A stretch of 64,000 bases of DNA from Corylus avellana. Taxonomy: Eukaryota > Streptophyta > Magnoliopsida > Fagales > Betulaceae. The translations under genes and the position numbers were made by a program. This document shows, piece by piece, positions 44,745-56,410 of the stretch (position 1 is its first letter; each line of letters begins with the position of its first letter). Location: assembly GCF_901000735.1 (NCBI RefSeq), contig NC_081549.1:7493416-7557415 (forward strand), given 5' to 3'. The notes beneath the pieces were generated by a model. That model was not told where the DNA came from, ran no database searches, and saw only the letters and a list, made by a program, of their open reading frames with translations.

Positions 44745-46383
44745 ATGGAAGCGCAACAGAGGGAGGACGATCTCAAGAGGATGTGGGAGAGTTTCTCTCT
44801 TTCGGAGGTGGAGGGCACTGCAATTGAAATCCAAAACCACGTGTGGGAGGAAGGAACCAGGAGAGGAAAGAATTGCTTGGTTGGAAAACTAATCGCAGAT
44901 CATCTGGTGAGCAAGGAGACCCTACGAGCCACACTGCTACGAATCTGGAAGCCAGCAGGTAACCCCTCTTTCAAGATCTTGGGGGAAAATCTCTTCCTGG
45001 TAGATTTTGTGACTGAGAGGGATAAGAATAGAGTGCTAGAGGGGAGACCTTGGGTCTTCGAGGGAAATCTTTTCGCAGTAGAAGACTATGATGGGTTAAC
45101 ACCACCGGCGAAATATCGTTTTGACAGAACAGCCTTCTGGGTAAGAATGTTGCATCTCCCTCTGGCATGTATGAGTCTCAACGTTGGTCATCAGATCGGT
45201 TCAGCAATAGGGCAAGTCGAAGAGGTGGACGTGGATGACGGAGGGATGGGATGGGGGGAATTCTTAAGAGTTAAAATTAATCTTGATCTGACCAAACCTT
45301 TGATGAGAGGACGGATTATAAACATCAATGGGTCTGCCATGTTGATTACTTTTCAATATGAAAGACTCCCTAAATACTGCTTCCGTTGCGGCAGGATCAA
45401 ACATGAGGCGACAGGATGTCCGGAGAGAAATGATGCACGAAAGCAGAACGCCCCTATCGAGTTTGGTCCCTGGCTCAGAGCAGCATCCCCTAAAAGGGTG
45501 TTCGGAAGCCGGCTGGGACAGGAACCAGAACGCAGAGAACCACCCCAACCTCGACGGGAAAACATGGGAGGATATGGCAGACAAGAGGGTGGTCAGAGAT
45601 ATTCACCCAGAAGCAGGAGGACAAGGAATAGAAGCCCGATGGGGGACGAGAAGTCATCAAACATGGAGGAGGGGGGCGCCGAGAGGTCAGATACGGCGGC
45701 AAGGGGGCAGCGAACGGAGGGCAGCCCGGAGCCCATCTTTCCTTCCAAAGGTGCAGCCTGGCGGACAGAGTGGACCCGAAAATCAAGGAGGAAATCAGGG
45801 AAGTGATAACATGCAAGACGGCGCAAACAAAGGGAGCCAAAATGGAAAATTGTCGGGTGAAAATTATGGAAATCTGCCAGCAGAGGAGCCAAGGATGGAA
45901 AAAAAGGGAAGGGAGCGCGACAACATTTATGGCCAGGATTCGCACCATTTATCTGAATTTATGGCTGAGTTGGCACAAAAAGAGAAGCACCTCAACGCAG
46001 AGGAGGGGCCAAACGGTAATTCAGCTGGAGGGAGGGGAACTGGGGGTAAAGAAATCAGGTCTCTTTCGGGAAATAATTTTTTTACCATGGCTGATGTGGA
46101 GGAAAAAATGAAAACGGCCAACTTTGACAAGAGTCACATTACGCGGCGCGCAAGTGATGATACTTGGCAAAATAAAGGACGGTTAAAACCCCATGGAGTC
46201 ACCAGTGGAGAAAATTTGGGTAAACGAAAGATGCGGGAGTCCAGTTGCGAAGTGGAGGAAGTGGCTAAAAAGGGGCGATTGAAAGAAGGACGTTTTGTCA
46301 AACCAATTGGAGGTAAGGGTAATAATGGAAAAAACGGATCGGGAATGGCGGCGGCTGGCTCTCAGCCTCGCCAACCGCAATGA
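44745..46383 (+). pseudogene. ORF1 of L1 number 3 (DUF4283, CCHC), one frameshift
   Basis: Frame 44745-45806 encodes the DUF4283 region (LVGKLIADHLVSKETLRATL, then ENLFLVDF, RPWVFEGNLFAVEDYDG and RVKINLDLTKPL), a knuckle CFRCGRIKHEATGC and FGPWLRA. After an R/G-rich stretch it stops at 45806. The +1 frame (45358-46383) carries the plausible C-terminal half with a polar, basic tail ending AAAGSQPRQPQ. One shift near 45700-45790 would explain both. The ORF1 stop overlaps the ORF2 start as ATGA at 46380-46383. Confidence 0.8.
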
Positions 46384-47034
46384 ATCTCCTAAGTTGGAAC
46401 TGCCGAGGGCTTGGGAACCTTCGGACAGTTCGGGAACTTTGCCGGATGGTAAAGGAAAAGAAACCCAAAATAGTCTTTTTAATGGAGACTAAGCTTAGGA
46501 CTAATAAAATGGAACGGGTGAGAGTTCAATTGGGCTTCGACCATATGTTGGTGGTGGACTGTATTGGCCGAAGCGGTGGATTGGCTTTGTTGTGGATGGT
46601 TGAAACAAGGGTAGAAATCATGAACTACAGTAGTCGACACATCAATGCCAAAGTTCTAGCCCCATCGGGGGTTACTCCGTGGAAACTTACGGGCTTCTAT
46701 GGTCACCCCGACCCTAGCAAAAGAACAGAGGCATGGACCTTACTTCAATACATAGCTACGATGGCTCCCGAACCGTGGTTGTGTTTCGGGGATTTCAATG
46801 AGATAATTTGTTTAGAGGAAAAATTTGGTGGAAACGGACGAAGAAGGGGGTTAATGGAAAATTTCCAACACACTCTAGAAGCGTGCGGATTATCGGATTT
46901 GGGTTTCAAGGGGCCCAGGTTCACTTGGAATAATGGACGGGAAGGGACTGATTTTACCAAGGAAAGACTTGATAGAGCAGTCGCAAACCGGGGTTGGTGT
47001 GAATTATTTCATGAAATGGAAGTGGTGGTTGGGG
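46380..47034 (+). CDS. ORF2 of L1 number 3, endonuclease part, truncated by gap
   Basis: 218 codons without a break. It opens MNLLSWNCRGLGNLRTV, followed by VFLMETK, SGGLALLW, TGFYGHPD, CFGDFNEI and RLDRAVANR, the conserved blocks of the apurinic-type endonuclease that nicks target DNA in L1 retrotransposition. The reverse transcriptase that should follow is in or beyond the gap. Residues after GGG at 47034 read from the N run are not real. Confidence 0.88.
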
Positions 47035-47134
47035 NNNNNNNNNNNNNNNNNNNNNNNNNNNNNNNNNNNNNNNNNNNNNNNNNNNNNNNNNNNNNNNNNN
47101 NNNNNNNNNNNNNNNNNNNNNNNNNNNNNNNNNN
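47035..47134. other. 100-N scaffold gap
   Basis: Exactly 100 undetermined bases. The left side ends in the middle of L1 number 3. The right side starts in the middle of a foldback arm in inverted orientation, so the join is an arrangement, not a sequence-supported link. Confidence 0.99.
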
Positions 47135-50100
47135 GTGGCTGAATCCACACCTAGCCCTAACCAAGGTGGCGGCCACCCCCTATGGCAAAGATGGGGTGGC
47201 CAACCACCCCATTAGTTTTTTAATATTTTAGGTTTTAATTTTTTTAAAATTTTAAATAATATTTTATTCTATTTCTATTAGTGGGATATATATGTGTCCC
47301 ATTTATGACCTCAAAATTTCTTAGAAGAAATCCTAAGAAAACCTGGCTATCAGTTGGATGCTCTCCAGTCCAAAATGGACTAGAGAGGATTCGATTATGA
47401 TAATTAATAGTAACTAGCACATAACTTGTGCTATGCGTGGGATTCTTCTATGTAATTTAATTTTAAAATTTAAACGTATCCCCATCTTACTTTTCAAGTG
47501 AAAAAATCTATCATGCTTATTCTAATGAAATGGCATACTAAAAGTTATATACCAGTACATTATTGAACATGCACTTTTTTTTAAAGTGTGTTGAACATAT
47601 ACTTAATGACACAATCATACACAGATGAATTAAAACATAAGACTACCATTGAATTTAGTTTAATTTATATAAACTAAAACATGGTAAAAATTTTGTTCCC
47701 GTCGGAGTTGTTTAAAATGAAAAGAAGTATAAAGAGAAGAAAATAATAATAAAATAGCAAGAATAAAACTTGGATTTTGATTTGCAAACCATTAATAGAA
47801 ATTAGTAAGAATCTATTATATTGTTGGTGTGATGCCTATTATATTTCAATACAAATAAAACTCGTATACTTCTGAACATTCGAAGAAGAAAAAAAATTCA
47901 CAGATAAAAAGAAACAAAATATTTTTTTATGAATACAAAATAATACTACATTTTTTTACTCAACATTTAATGTATCTATTTTTTTTTTCCCAAATGATCA
48001 AAAACAATTTCAAATTTTGAACAATTGAAAAAAAATACAGAGGAAAATAAAAAATTTCTTTTTTTAATAAAAATTTGTTCCTATAGATATACTTAATTTA
48101 AAATGAGAAGTATAAATAAATAAATAAAAATAGCCTTTCAAAAAAATGGGCTGTATATATGGCCAATTTTTTTTTTTTTTTTTTATAACTTAAATGGCCG
48201 ATTATGAATAGTTAATTAATGTAGTATGTTTTTAAATTTTAATTATTGTCTTTATGTAGTTTTGGAAAGTAATAAATTCTGAGAAAATAATATCGTACAA
48301 ATCAAAGGCATATAATTTTGAACATTTGAAAAAAAAAAATACAGAGGAAAATAAACAATTTTTTGTTTTAATAAAAGGGAAAAATGCAAAATTAATCTTT
48401 GTAGTTTACCTAATATACAATTAACTTCTTATGGTATCAAAATGAACTCAAAGGTCCTTGAGGTATGTCAAAAATATAATTTAGTCTCTACAATCAAATT
48501 CCGTCCACTAATTTAACAAATTTCCTTAGTATGACACTGACTTAAATAGGACAAGTATCACAATTATATTAGCTCTAATGTTTTAGGCTATTAGAATCTG
48601 TTAAGTCAGTGAACGGAATTTGACTGTAGGAACTAATTATTTTTTTAGCATACCTCAAGAATGTTTGAATTCATTTTGATACCACAAAAAATTAATTGCA
48701 AATTCAAATAAACCATAAGGATTGAATTTACATTTTTCCAATAATAAAAATTTGTTCCTATAGATATACTTGGTTTAAAACGAAAAGTATAAAGAAAAAA
48801 AAAATAACCTTTTAAAAAAATGGGCTATACGGCAGAATTTTTTTATTTTTTATTTATTTTTTATGACTTAAATGGCCAATTATGAGTAGTTAATTAATTT
48901 AATGTAGTATGTTTTTAAATTCTAAATATTTTCTTTATATAGTTTTGGAAATTAATAAATTATGAGAAATAGCGTATATTAAATTTTTGAACTTAATGAA
49001 ATCACGTATAAGGAAAATTATTGAAATATAATTAAATGCTTTTAATTAAGCTAATTTAATGACCGGTTTACTATTAAAAAATAGATTAAAAATTATGCCT
49101 TAAAAAACCAGTTTAACCGTTAAAAAAAGTGAGTTCACACGCCTCATGTCGCAATTCTAGATTACCTTTAAAGAGTGATTCAGCATATATATATATATAT
49201 ATTGTTACCGTACACAATAATTGATGAATAATATAGAATCAAAGGGAAAGAGAGATCAAGAGAGAGCCGAAACACAGATTTAACGTGGTTCGGCAATTTG
49301 CCTATGTCCACAGAGAGACGGCTGTATTTTTATTCTTAATGATTCAGGATTACATCATACATATATATAGAAAAACCCTAAACCTTACTTGTACGGACTG
49401 ATCGCGATGTTCACTCCGCTCTCGCCTACTTGGCCTTCCACTGGTATTAATATGAGCCACCAATTCCATCTCCAACTCATTTAAAATCATGCCAAATGTC
49501 TATAAACATTTAAAACGTTAGTCTATATTAGTAAACTGCTATTAATGACCTTAAGAATTTAATGTGCGTTTTAAATGTTTATCGATATTTGACACTATTT
49601 TAAATAGGTTTGAGGATATTTCCTCCAAGCTGGTTTAGAGGAAATTTCTGTCCAAAATTTATAACCTTTCTAATCAATGCCTTCTGTTTTCTGGAATTGG
49701 ATTATTTGGTTTCAAATGAAATAGTGATGTTATTTAAAATTTTAAATTTTAAATTTTAAATGAGATGCAAGCCAGTTTTACCCATTTTGGTTAAATTCAC
49801 ACCTGAAGAGTTTTACTAAAAATGTTATATCTCAAATTTTCGAATATCTGATTTGAGCAAGATTGATGGCATTGGAAAGCTAATTCAAATATCTACAAAG
49901 TCTTGTGTCACGAGGTTTGGCTAATTCCGATGTTTGTTAAGTCAAAACGGGATGCAAATGGAAGATTAAAAAGCTAAACGGAAATAAATGCAATAATCCA
50001 ATAAGAAAAGACTTGATTGCTCTATTGGGGACTTTAAAGAAGATTTTATTCCAGCAAATCAAATAATCCAACAATCAAATATATTTTATTTTATTATTTA

Positions 50101-50163
50101 CATTATTTAAATTATGATTTTATTTAATAGTAATTTTTCCTTTATTATTCTAGAAGTTCACAT
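47135..50163 (-). repeat. Distal spacer, inverted copy (unit C)
   Basis: Reverse complement of about 17900-20900, including one arm of the foldback element (47135-47396), both inner MITEs and the (TA)n at 49183-49201. No gene is visible. The end at 47135 lies exactly in the hairpin-rich core, a plausible cause of the assembly break. Confidence 0.85.
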
Positions 50164-50177
50164 AATAGGCTTAGGTT
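50164..50177. other. Empty L1 target site, unit C
   Basis: The reverse complement of aacctaagcctatt occurs once, without an L1, in the same flanks as at 29497-29510. Confidence 0.85.
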
Positions 50178-51500
50178 TACTTTTGTTCTAAGTTTGCTTA
50201 TTGTTATAAATACAACCAACCTAATATGTAAGAGATAGATTTTATGTATTTTGATCAGTTTATCAATATGAAACAGAGAGTGGGGGGTTTTCTATCCATT
50301 TTGCCTTGATTTCTTGATAGAATCTTGGTTTAAGAAGAGTTGTGATTCTATTGTTGTTTGCTATTGCAAACCCTCTACCTTCACGTTGTAATATATATAA
50401 TATTAAATATGTAAAATTTAATTTAAACTATAAAATAAATTCCCTCTATCAACCCCTAATCCGGCTTTGATCATCTATTACAGAATAATAAAATACAACA
50501 GATTCAATGAATAACATGTTTCACGTAATATGGGCAGTCATCCATTACACTCTCTGACTCTCATTCTTCATAACTCTGTCCTATATATGCTTCACGTCGT
50601 CGATCGGTGGTGATTACATTGAATTATAAAGGTCGTCTTCGCCTCTTTAATGCACAGATCTTGGTCAAGGTTAATGATACAAGAATAACTGATTCGATAC
50701 GTGATAGTAATATGAAGGGTAGATAAAAGTGATTAATTTTACGCCTCTGGATGTTGCTTTTTAAAGGGGTGTAAATAAAATTGTACGTACGTGGTAGAAA
50801 TTTAGGAGGTTAAAGTAGATTTTTTTTTTTTTTTTTTTATATAGAAAAATATATTAATATATTATAAATGTGAAAATAAATAAGTAAATTCCTTAAATTA
50901 CTGCCACGGGTGAGACGTCATGGTGGGCTTGGAGGTTGACTTCACATTAAACTGAAAAAGCATACAAAAGTAGAAATAAAACATCCAACTACCAATTAAG
51001 AAAAGAATTTCGTAAACCATGGGTACGTACTGCGGAGCAATCTACGGCCAGGAGGACGACCAGAGCGATCTACGGCTACGCTGCTCTCACATGGCTTCTT
51101 AATGACACGGAAGGGCTCGTGGAACTGTGGAAGCCTGTAGGGTGGAAGTAGAGGATAAGGACAGGTCAGCCTCTCAAAGAGGAGTTGGCTGGCGATGGCG
51201 GCTTTGAAATTTTGCCATGTGGATATGCATGGCACAGCCATTACTATTCTTACTGCTTGGGGTTTTTTTGCCACGTGAAAAGACTAGATTTCATGGCCGA
51301 CAACGACAATTTTATGAGATAAGTCATGACACCATGCTCTTCTGTCTTATCTTATAGGGGCTTCAACGTACTGTTAACTACTGTTCTTCATGAGTACTGT
51401 TATCTACTTTTTAAGTTTAAAATTAAAATTAAAATAAATATTTGTTTTCTTTTTAAGTCCCAAAAACAAAATCTATGGAATGTACGTAGAATACTTCATA
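50178..51500 (+). repeat. PUB-upstream flank, unit C (inverted)
   Basis: Reverse complement of the block at 9763-11797 without its MITE. Contains the GC-richer island at about 51010-51270. A poly-T run is at 50820-50838. Confidence 0.82.
50996..51241 (-). other. Uncertain 81-codon frame in the GC-rich island
   Basis: From ATG at 51241 the frame reads MAVPCISTWQNFKAAIASQL and on through FHEPFRVIKK to WFTKFFS. It lies divergent to the PUB gene, about 790 bases from its start. I do not recognise it. In the other three copies of this island (10130, 28280, 35130) the same start is followed by stops or shifts within about 45 codons. A functional protein is therefore doubtful, and it may be an exon remnant or part of a non-coding transcript. 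Confidence 0.25.
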
Positions 51501-51809
51501 CCTAAAACAAACGTGGAATGCTTCGTACGGCCGTTACAAGTTGCAATGGGGGTTGGGTTGACAAAGGCAAACGTTGAATCATTTGGTCCTTACTTACCCT
51601 AATCATATATTAAATCATGCGGACAAATTCAATTTATGCAACTCAATTTCCCCATTTGAAAAAGGTTGGCCAAGTAGAACCATGGAGTGACATCGTTTCC
51701 TAAATCCCACTACCTTTTGTCGGCAAGCGGACGCTTCTAAAATCCAGGAGTTTCATAAAATTAAATAAAAAAATAAAATAAAAAACATATATAACTTGTA
51801 GAGAGAGAA

Positions 51810-51932
51810 AGTCAAAGGGCGTGACATGTTCAATTAAGCTTGTGCTGTGCTCTGCCGTGCTGTGCTAGTCTTATTTTGCCCATGTTTTGACTCTCATTTT
51901 GGAAACCTCACTCCTCAACGCGTATATAAAAC
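51810..51932 (+). promoter_or_regulatory. PUB copy C promoter elements
   Basis: Distal W-box core agtcaa (51810-51815), proximal W-box TTGACT (51887-51892, about 145 bases before the ATG), then aacgcg directly before the TATA box tatataaaa (51922-51930), about 105 bases before the ATG. The GA-rich run of copies B and 3 is missing. A copy-specific tgctgtgctctgccgtgctg stretch lies at 51843-51862. Confidence 0.65.
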
Positions 51933-52031
51933 CCCCCCTGATCTCCTCTCCCAACATCTTCAAACCAATTCACACAGCTAGCGCCTTCTCTAACACCTTC
52001 AAACTTTTTATCTCGTATCTGATCAAAATCA

Positions 52032-53234
52032 ATGGACGAGATCGACGTTCCTCCCTTCTTTCTCTGCCCCATTTCTCTGGAGCTCATGAAAGACCCCGTC
52101 ACAGTCTCCACCGGAATAACCTACGACCGCGAAAACATCGAAAAGTGGTTGTTTTCCGGGAAGAACAACACCTGTCCGGCTACAAAACAAGCACTTCCCG
52201 CCGACTGTGATCTCACGCCAAACCACACTCTCAGGCGATTGATCCAGTCTTGGTGCACCATGAACGCTTCCCACGGCGTCGAAAGGATTCCGACCCCGAA
52301 GCCTCCGATCAGCAAAACCCAGATTGCCAAGCTCCTCAACAACGCCAAATCCCCACACTTGAATACCAAGTGTTTGCAAAAACTCCGCTCAATCGCTTCG
52401 GAGAGCGCCGCCAACAAACGTTGCATGGAAGCTGCAGGAGCCGTTGAGTTCTTAGCTTCCATTGTGAGCTCAACAACAGTAGAAGAAGCTTCAAGCGCCG
52501 ACGCCTTAAGCATCCTCTACAGTCTCCAGCTTTCAGAAGCCGCTCTGAAGATTCTCATCGGGAAAAGTGGCGAATTTATCAAATCATTGATACGAGTCAT
52601 GCAACGTGGCCGCTACGAGTCTCGTGCTTATTCGATTTTGTTGTTGAAATCCATGATGGAAGTGGCTGATCCGATGCAGATGATCAGGTTGGAAACCGAA
52701 TTCTTCGTTGAAATAGTGCAGGTTTTGCATGATCAGATCTCCCAGCAGGCCTCAAGCGCCGCATTGAAACTACTAATCCAGCTTTCTCCGTGGGGGAGAA
52801 ACAGAATCAAAGCCGTCAATGGAGGCGCAGTTTCTGTTTTGATAGGACTTCTTCTTGATTCTTCCGAGGGAAGGGCTTGTGAGATGATGTTGATGGTGGT
52901 GGACATTCTCTGCGGATGCGCCGAGGGGCGAGCGGAGCTCTTGGAGCACGGGGCGGGGCTGGCCATCGTGTCGAAGAAAATTATGAGGGTTTCGCAGGTG
53001 GCAACCGACAAGGCGGTGAGAATTCTCCTGTCGGTTTCGAAGTTCTCGGCGACTCCAGCAGTTGTTCAGGAAATGTTGCAGTTAGGTGTAGTGGCAAAGC
53101 TATGTTTGATGGTTCAAATGGACTGTGAGAACAAGGCTAAAGAAAAAGCTAGAGAGATACTTAAGCTGCACGCTAGGGCATGGAGGAGTTCTTCATGTAT
53201 ACCAAAAAACTTGCTCTCTTCTTATCCATCTTGA
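52032..53234 (+). CDS. U-box E3 ubiquitin ligase, PUB22/23/24 type, copy C
   Basis: 400 residues, intronless, unbroken. The U-box (7-80) has C12, I14 and W39 as in the other copies. N35 replaces S35 (YDRENIEKW), and G43/A57 agree with copy 3. The ARM-type region (about 95-385) carries copy-specific changes: LLNNAKS, IGKSGEF, QRGRYES, MMEVADP, SSEGRAC and LLEHGAG. Expected role: transfer of ubiquitin from an E2 to substrates as a cytosolic single-subunit E3. Flanks match copies B and 3 in inverted order. The sequence does not show whether this copy is a paralogue or an alternative haplotype. Confidence 0.93.
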   Translation: MDEIDVPPFFLCPISLELMKDPVTVSTGITYDRENIEKWLFSGKNNTCPATKQALPADCDLTPNHTLRRLIQSWCTMNASHGVERIPTPKPPISKTQIAKLLNNAKSPHLNTKCLQKLRSIASESAANKRCMEAAGAVEFLASIVSSTTVEEASSADALSILYSLQLSEAALKILIGKSGEFIKSLIRVMQRGRYESRAYSILLLKSMMEVADPMQMIRLETEFFVEIVQVLHDQISQQASSAALKLLIQLSPWGRNRIKAVNGGAVSVLIGLLLDSSEGRACEMMLMVVDILCGCAEGRAELLEHGAGLAIVSKKIMRVSQVATDKAVRILLSVSKFSATPAVVQEMLQLGVVAKLCLMVQMDCENKAKEKAREILKLHARAWRSSSCIPKNLLSSYPS

Positions 53235-53782
53235 GAGAGAGAGTGGGAGAGAATTAATTTCCCTTTTTAATTAGGATCCTTTTTCTGTGTACATATATAA
53301 TTGATTTAGTTCCACCAAACATTGGTGGAATATAAGATCATTTCAAATTACAATTAAGTTGTGTTATTTTTTATTAATTGCTTCGAATTAATCTTTTGCT
53401 CGCGCGTTTTCATTAATTCTAGGGCTTGGTTCTTGTAGTACAAATTGTTTGAAACCATGAAATATCATGGGCAAAAACATATATGCTTCAATAATGTAGG
53501 ACATGACACTTGATTAGGTCAAGCAGAAGTATTGATTCTTTCTTTAATTTTGGAGGATATTGGGAGCCTTAATTTCTTGGGTGTGCTTGTGCTTGTGCTT
53601 GGAACTTGGAAGTATGCCTTTCAAGGGTAGCAGAAGATTGATAAGCACATGAGCATATATGGTTGACATGCAAATCGGTCATTAATTAATTAAATTGGCA
53701 AATCATAATTTTTGCTTAATTAATTCATCAATTTTAAATTGCAACATTAATTTGTAAAAAAAAAAAAAATTATAATAAAGTT
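53235..53782 (+). other. PUB 3' flank, unit C
   Basis: Begins with a shortened (ga)n run after the stop. Homologous to 25716-26257 in reverse. Non-coding; contains gcttgtgcttgtgcttgg near 53586. Confidence 0.6.
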
Positions 53783-54180
53783 AGGGGAAACTTCACAAAA
53801 TCCTCATGAACTTCTACGCATTTTGGAAGTACCTTCAAAGTTGAAAAACTCTCAACTAAGGCTATCAAACTTTTAATTTCTTTCAATTACCTATTCTGTT
53901 ATAATTTTTCGTTAAATCTTGTTAAAATTTCCAAAATACCAATGTTTTTTTTATTATAAGCAAATAAAATAAAAAATTGTAAAGATTTAGGCATTTATTT
54001 TTTTTTTCAAAATATATATATATGCAACATCTTTGCAATTTTTTTGTTTTTTATAAAAAGATTAAAAAAAAAAAAATAGATGGGTATTTTGGGCATTTTG
54101 ACAAAAATTGACAGAAAATCATAACGAAAATGGGTTATTAAAAGTTGGATACTCTTAATTCAGAGTTTTTAATGAAATTT
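53783..54180. repeat. MITE downstream of PUB copy C
   Basis: The outer end is ggggaaacttcacaaaatcc, and the inner arms pair aaaactctcaactaagg with its reverse near 54150 (actcttaattcagagttttt). Same family as 25311-25715, and its ends resemble the unit A MITE (10548-10928). Confidence 0.62.
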
Positions 54181-55582
54181 CATATATATAAAATTGAAAT
54201 TTTGACATATCGAGAATTTCATGAAATTTCTCCTAAAAGTTACAATATCCTTAAAATACACTTTGTTATGATCATAATTAATATTTATCTCACTCTTATG
54301 AAAACCTTTTACGATAAAGATGGAAATCTTTAAATTTTATATTTTGTAAAGGACATAAGGTCAGTATGGCCGAAACGCGCAAGTAGTCCTGACATTGGCC
54401 TAATTTTCTTAATTTTTCTTCTCAATTTTCTCTCTACCGGCGGCGACCCCTGCAGTCTGTATATTGCTGCACCCTGCAGGTTTAGACCAGGTTTTAAAAC
54501 CAACAAATATGGTGGTTTTCTTTTCACGTAATTGAGGAGCGGTCCAACTCCATCACCCAATTAAGAAGGAAAAAGTACTCCACCCTTTAGACTTTAGACT
54601 TTCTCATTTATTTAACCTTTTCTAAACCACAAGATTAAATATTCCCGCATGCCTCTATTGGTGGTACTAGAACCTCTAGAATCTGCATTAATTTATGAAG
54701 TGTGATGGGGAAACTCTATAAGGCAAGTCCTTTCGGATTCACTCATGCAAAGTAAACCTCGAACTCGTGTATTGCACTTTCGAAAGTTTTTGTACATGAC
54801 TCAGAATAAATCACTCGCTTTTACACCTTGGGATGTGACTTTAAAGGAGAGTTTAAACCTAACAAATCTCGAACTTAAGATCTAAATCTATGAGGTAATA
54901 CTCACTAATACCACAGGTCTCAACCAGTACTATTCTATATTATATATTAAAGAATAGTTTTAACCTCTAAAATTTTTGAAGTCGAATGTTACAAGGAAAT
55001 TAGTATGACTTTTCCACATTTCTCAATCGTCAGCAGCCAATCACATTTCTCAATTGTCAAGTCTATCACCCACCCTTAGTATGTGGAGGAGATTTGTTTT
55101 ACACTCCAACTAGGGATGGCTTTACTCTAAATTAGACTTTGGAATCTACCCTCAAATGTACTTGACTGATAGCATCTTTTCTAAGTTCAAATTACAACTA
55201 TTTTATGTTGCGTGTTACGTATTGCGTATATCTAATATATATAATATATCGGATGTCCTGTTTATCATGATATTTAATGGAATATTAATTAAGTATTTTT
55301 TATCGGCTTAAACTATTATATTATATAACTATAATATATATTATATAATATACATAAAAACAGTTAACGATTAACAGTTTTTTCAAAATTTTAAACATAA
55401 AACTATAATCTAGGCAGTTAGCGATTAGCGACCAACGAGTGGTTATTAACCGCAACCACCCGTTTTTTCACCCCTACCACACACCTCTAGATGCCAATAA
55501 TTAAATTAATTTTCTCCTAGTTGATCGTCTACGTCATATTGGGTGACCATGTCATGTGTCTTCACAATCCATGCCCCCCATT
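54181..55582 (-). repeat. Spacer segment, unit C (inverted)
   Basis: From about 54535 it is the reverse complement of unit A 8620-9690. The part at 54181-54534 has no match in unit A because the PUB side is deleted there. The 76-residue frame at 54330-54560 is not supported by any copy. No gene is seen. Confidence 0.7.
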
Positions 55583-56353
55583 GTTGCACACAGTGGCGGA
55601 TTTACATAGGGGCGACCTGGGGGCTGCCCCCCCTGGTAAATTTTTTTTTTAAAAAAAATTATTAAGTATTTTCCAAAAAATTTTAAGGGTGCCCCTGGTA
55701 AAAAAAAATACCAGGGCACCCTAGGCCTTCTTTTTTGTCGTTCAAATGGTCATTATATGGAGAAATATCTGAAATGAGGCTATTTTTTATTAAAGAGAAA
55801 GAATAAAATTATATTTTATTAGTGGAGAGAGAGTAGATAATAGTTTATTATTAAAAAAAGATAGTGGGTGAATTTTTTTAGTATTTTTGGTCATAGTTTA
55901 TAGATAAATGTGGTTTTTTTTTTTTTTTGGCTAAATTTAGACTCTAGTCTCTTTTATGTAGGCTTAGACTCTAATGTAATTTATGTTTTGAGATTTGAGG
56001 CTTTTCTAAAAGAAATAGCCGTATGCTAATAGCCCACTAAAAGTACTCATTTTTCTTAGACACTAGTAGTCATTTAATTGTGCTTAGTTTATTTCGTAAG
56101 TAGTTTAAATTATTATGTGTTTGTGATGTCGTTAGATGAAGATTTTTAATAGTTACTTTGATTTTTGTTTTTTTTTGTTTTTGTTGGGTAATTTGATGAG
56201 TTTGATTTGATTTGTGATACATATATTATGGTATAATTTATTTTTTGATTGTATTTACTGTATTATAAAAAATATATATAATACATAAAGAGAAAAAAAA
56301 AAAAAAATACGCCCCTGATAACTCCAATTCCTAGATCCGCCACTGGTTGCACA
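55583..56353. mobile_element. hAT-type MITE with 8-bp target duplication
   Basis: The element (55591-56345, 755 bp) has ends cagtggcgga and, reversed, cagtggcgga, with further similarity inward (tttacataggggcg against tctaggaatt...aggggcg). It is flanked by gttgcaca at 55583-55590 and 56346-56353. Eight-base duplications and cagtggcg-type ends are hallmarks of hAT elements. No transposase is encoded, so it moved in trans. Unit A (near 8630) has the empty site. Confidence 0.9.
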
Positions 56354-56410
56354 CCATGCGAAGGGGAGAAGGTGACTAATTTAACTCTCACGTCGTCTAC
56401 CACGTTGCCA

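Larger units (their letters stand above)
44641..47034 (+). mobile_element. Second L1-type element (number 3), 5' half, cut by gap
   Basis: A different and better preserved L1 on the plus strand. It begins with a roughly 100-base leader, then ORF1, then the start of ORF2 with endonuclease, and is cut by the 100-N gap before reverse transcriptase. It is inserted into the distal spacer (empty form at about 19808-19825). Confidence 0.85.
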
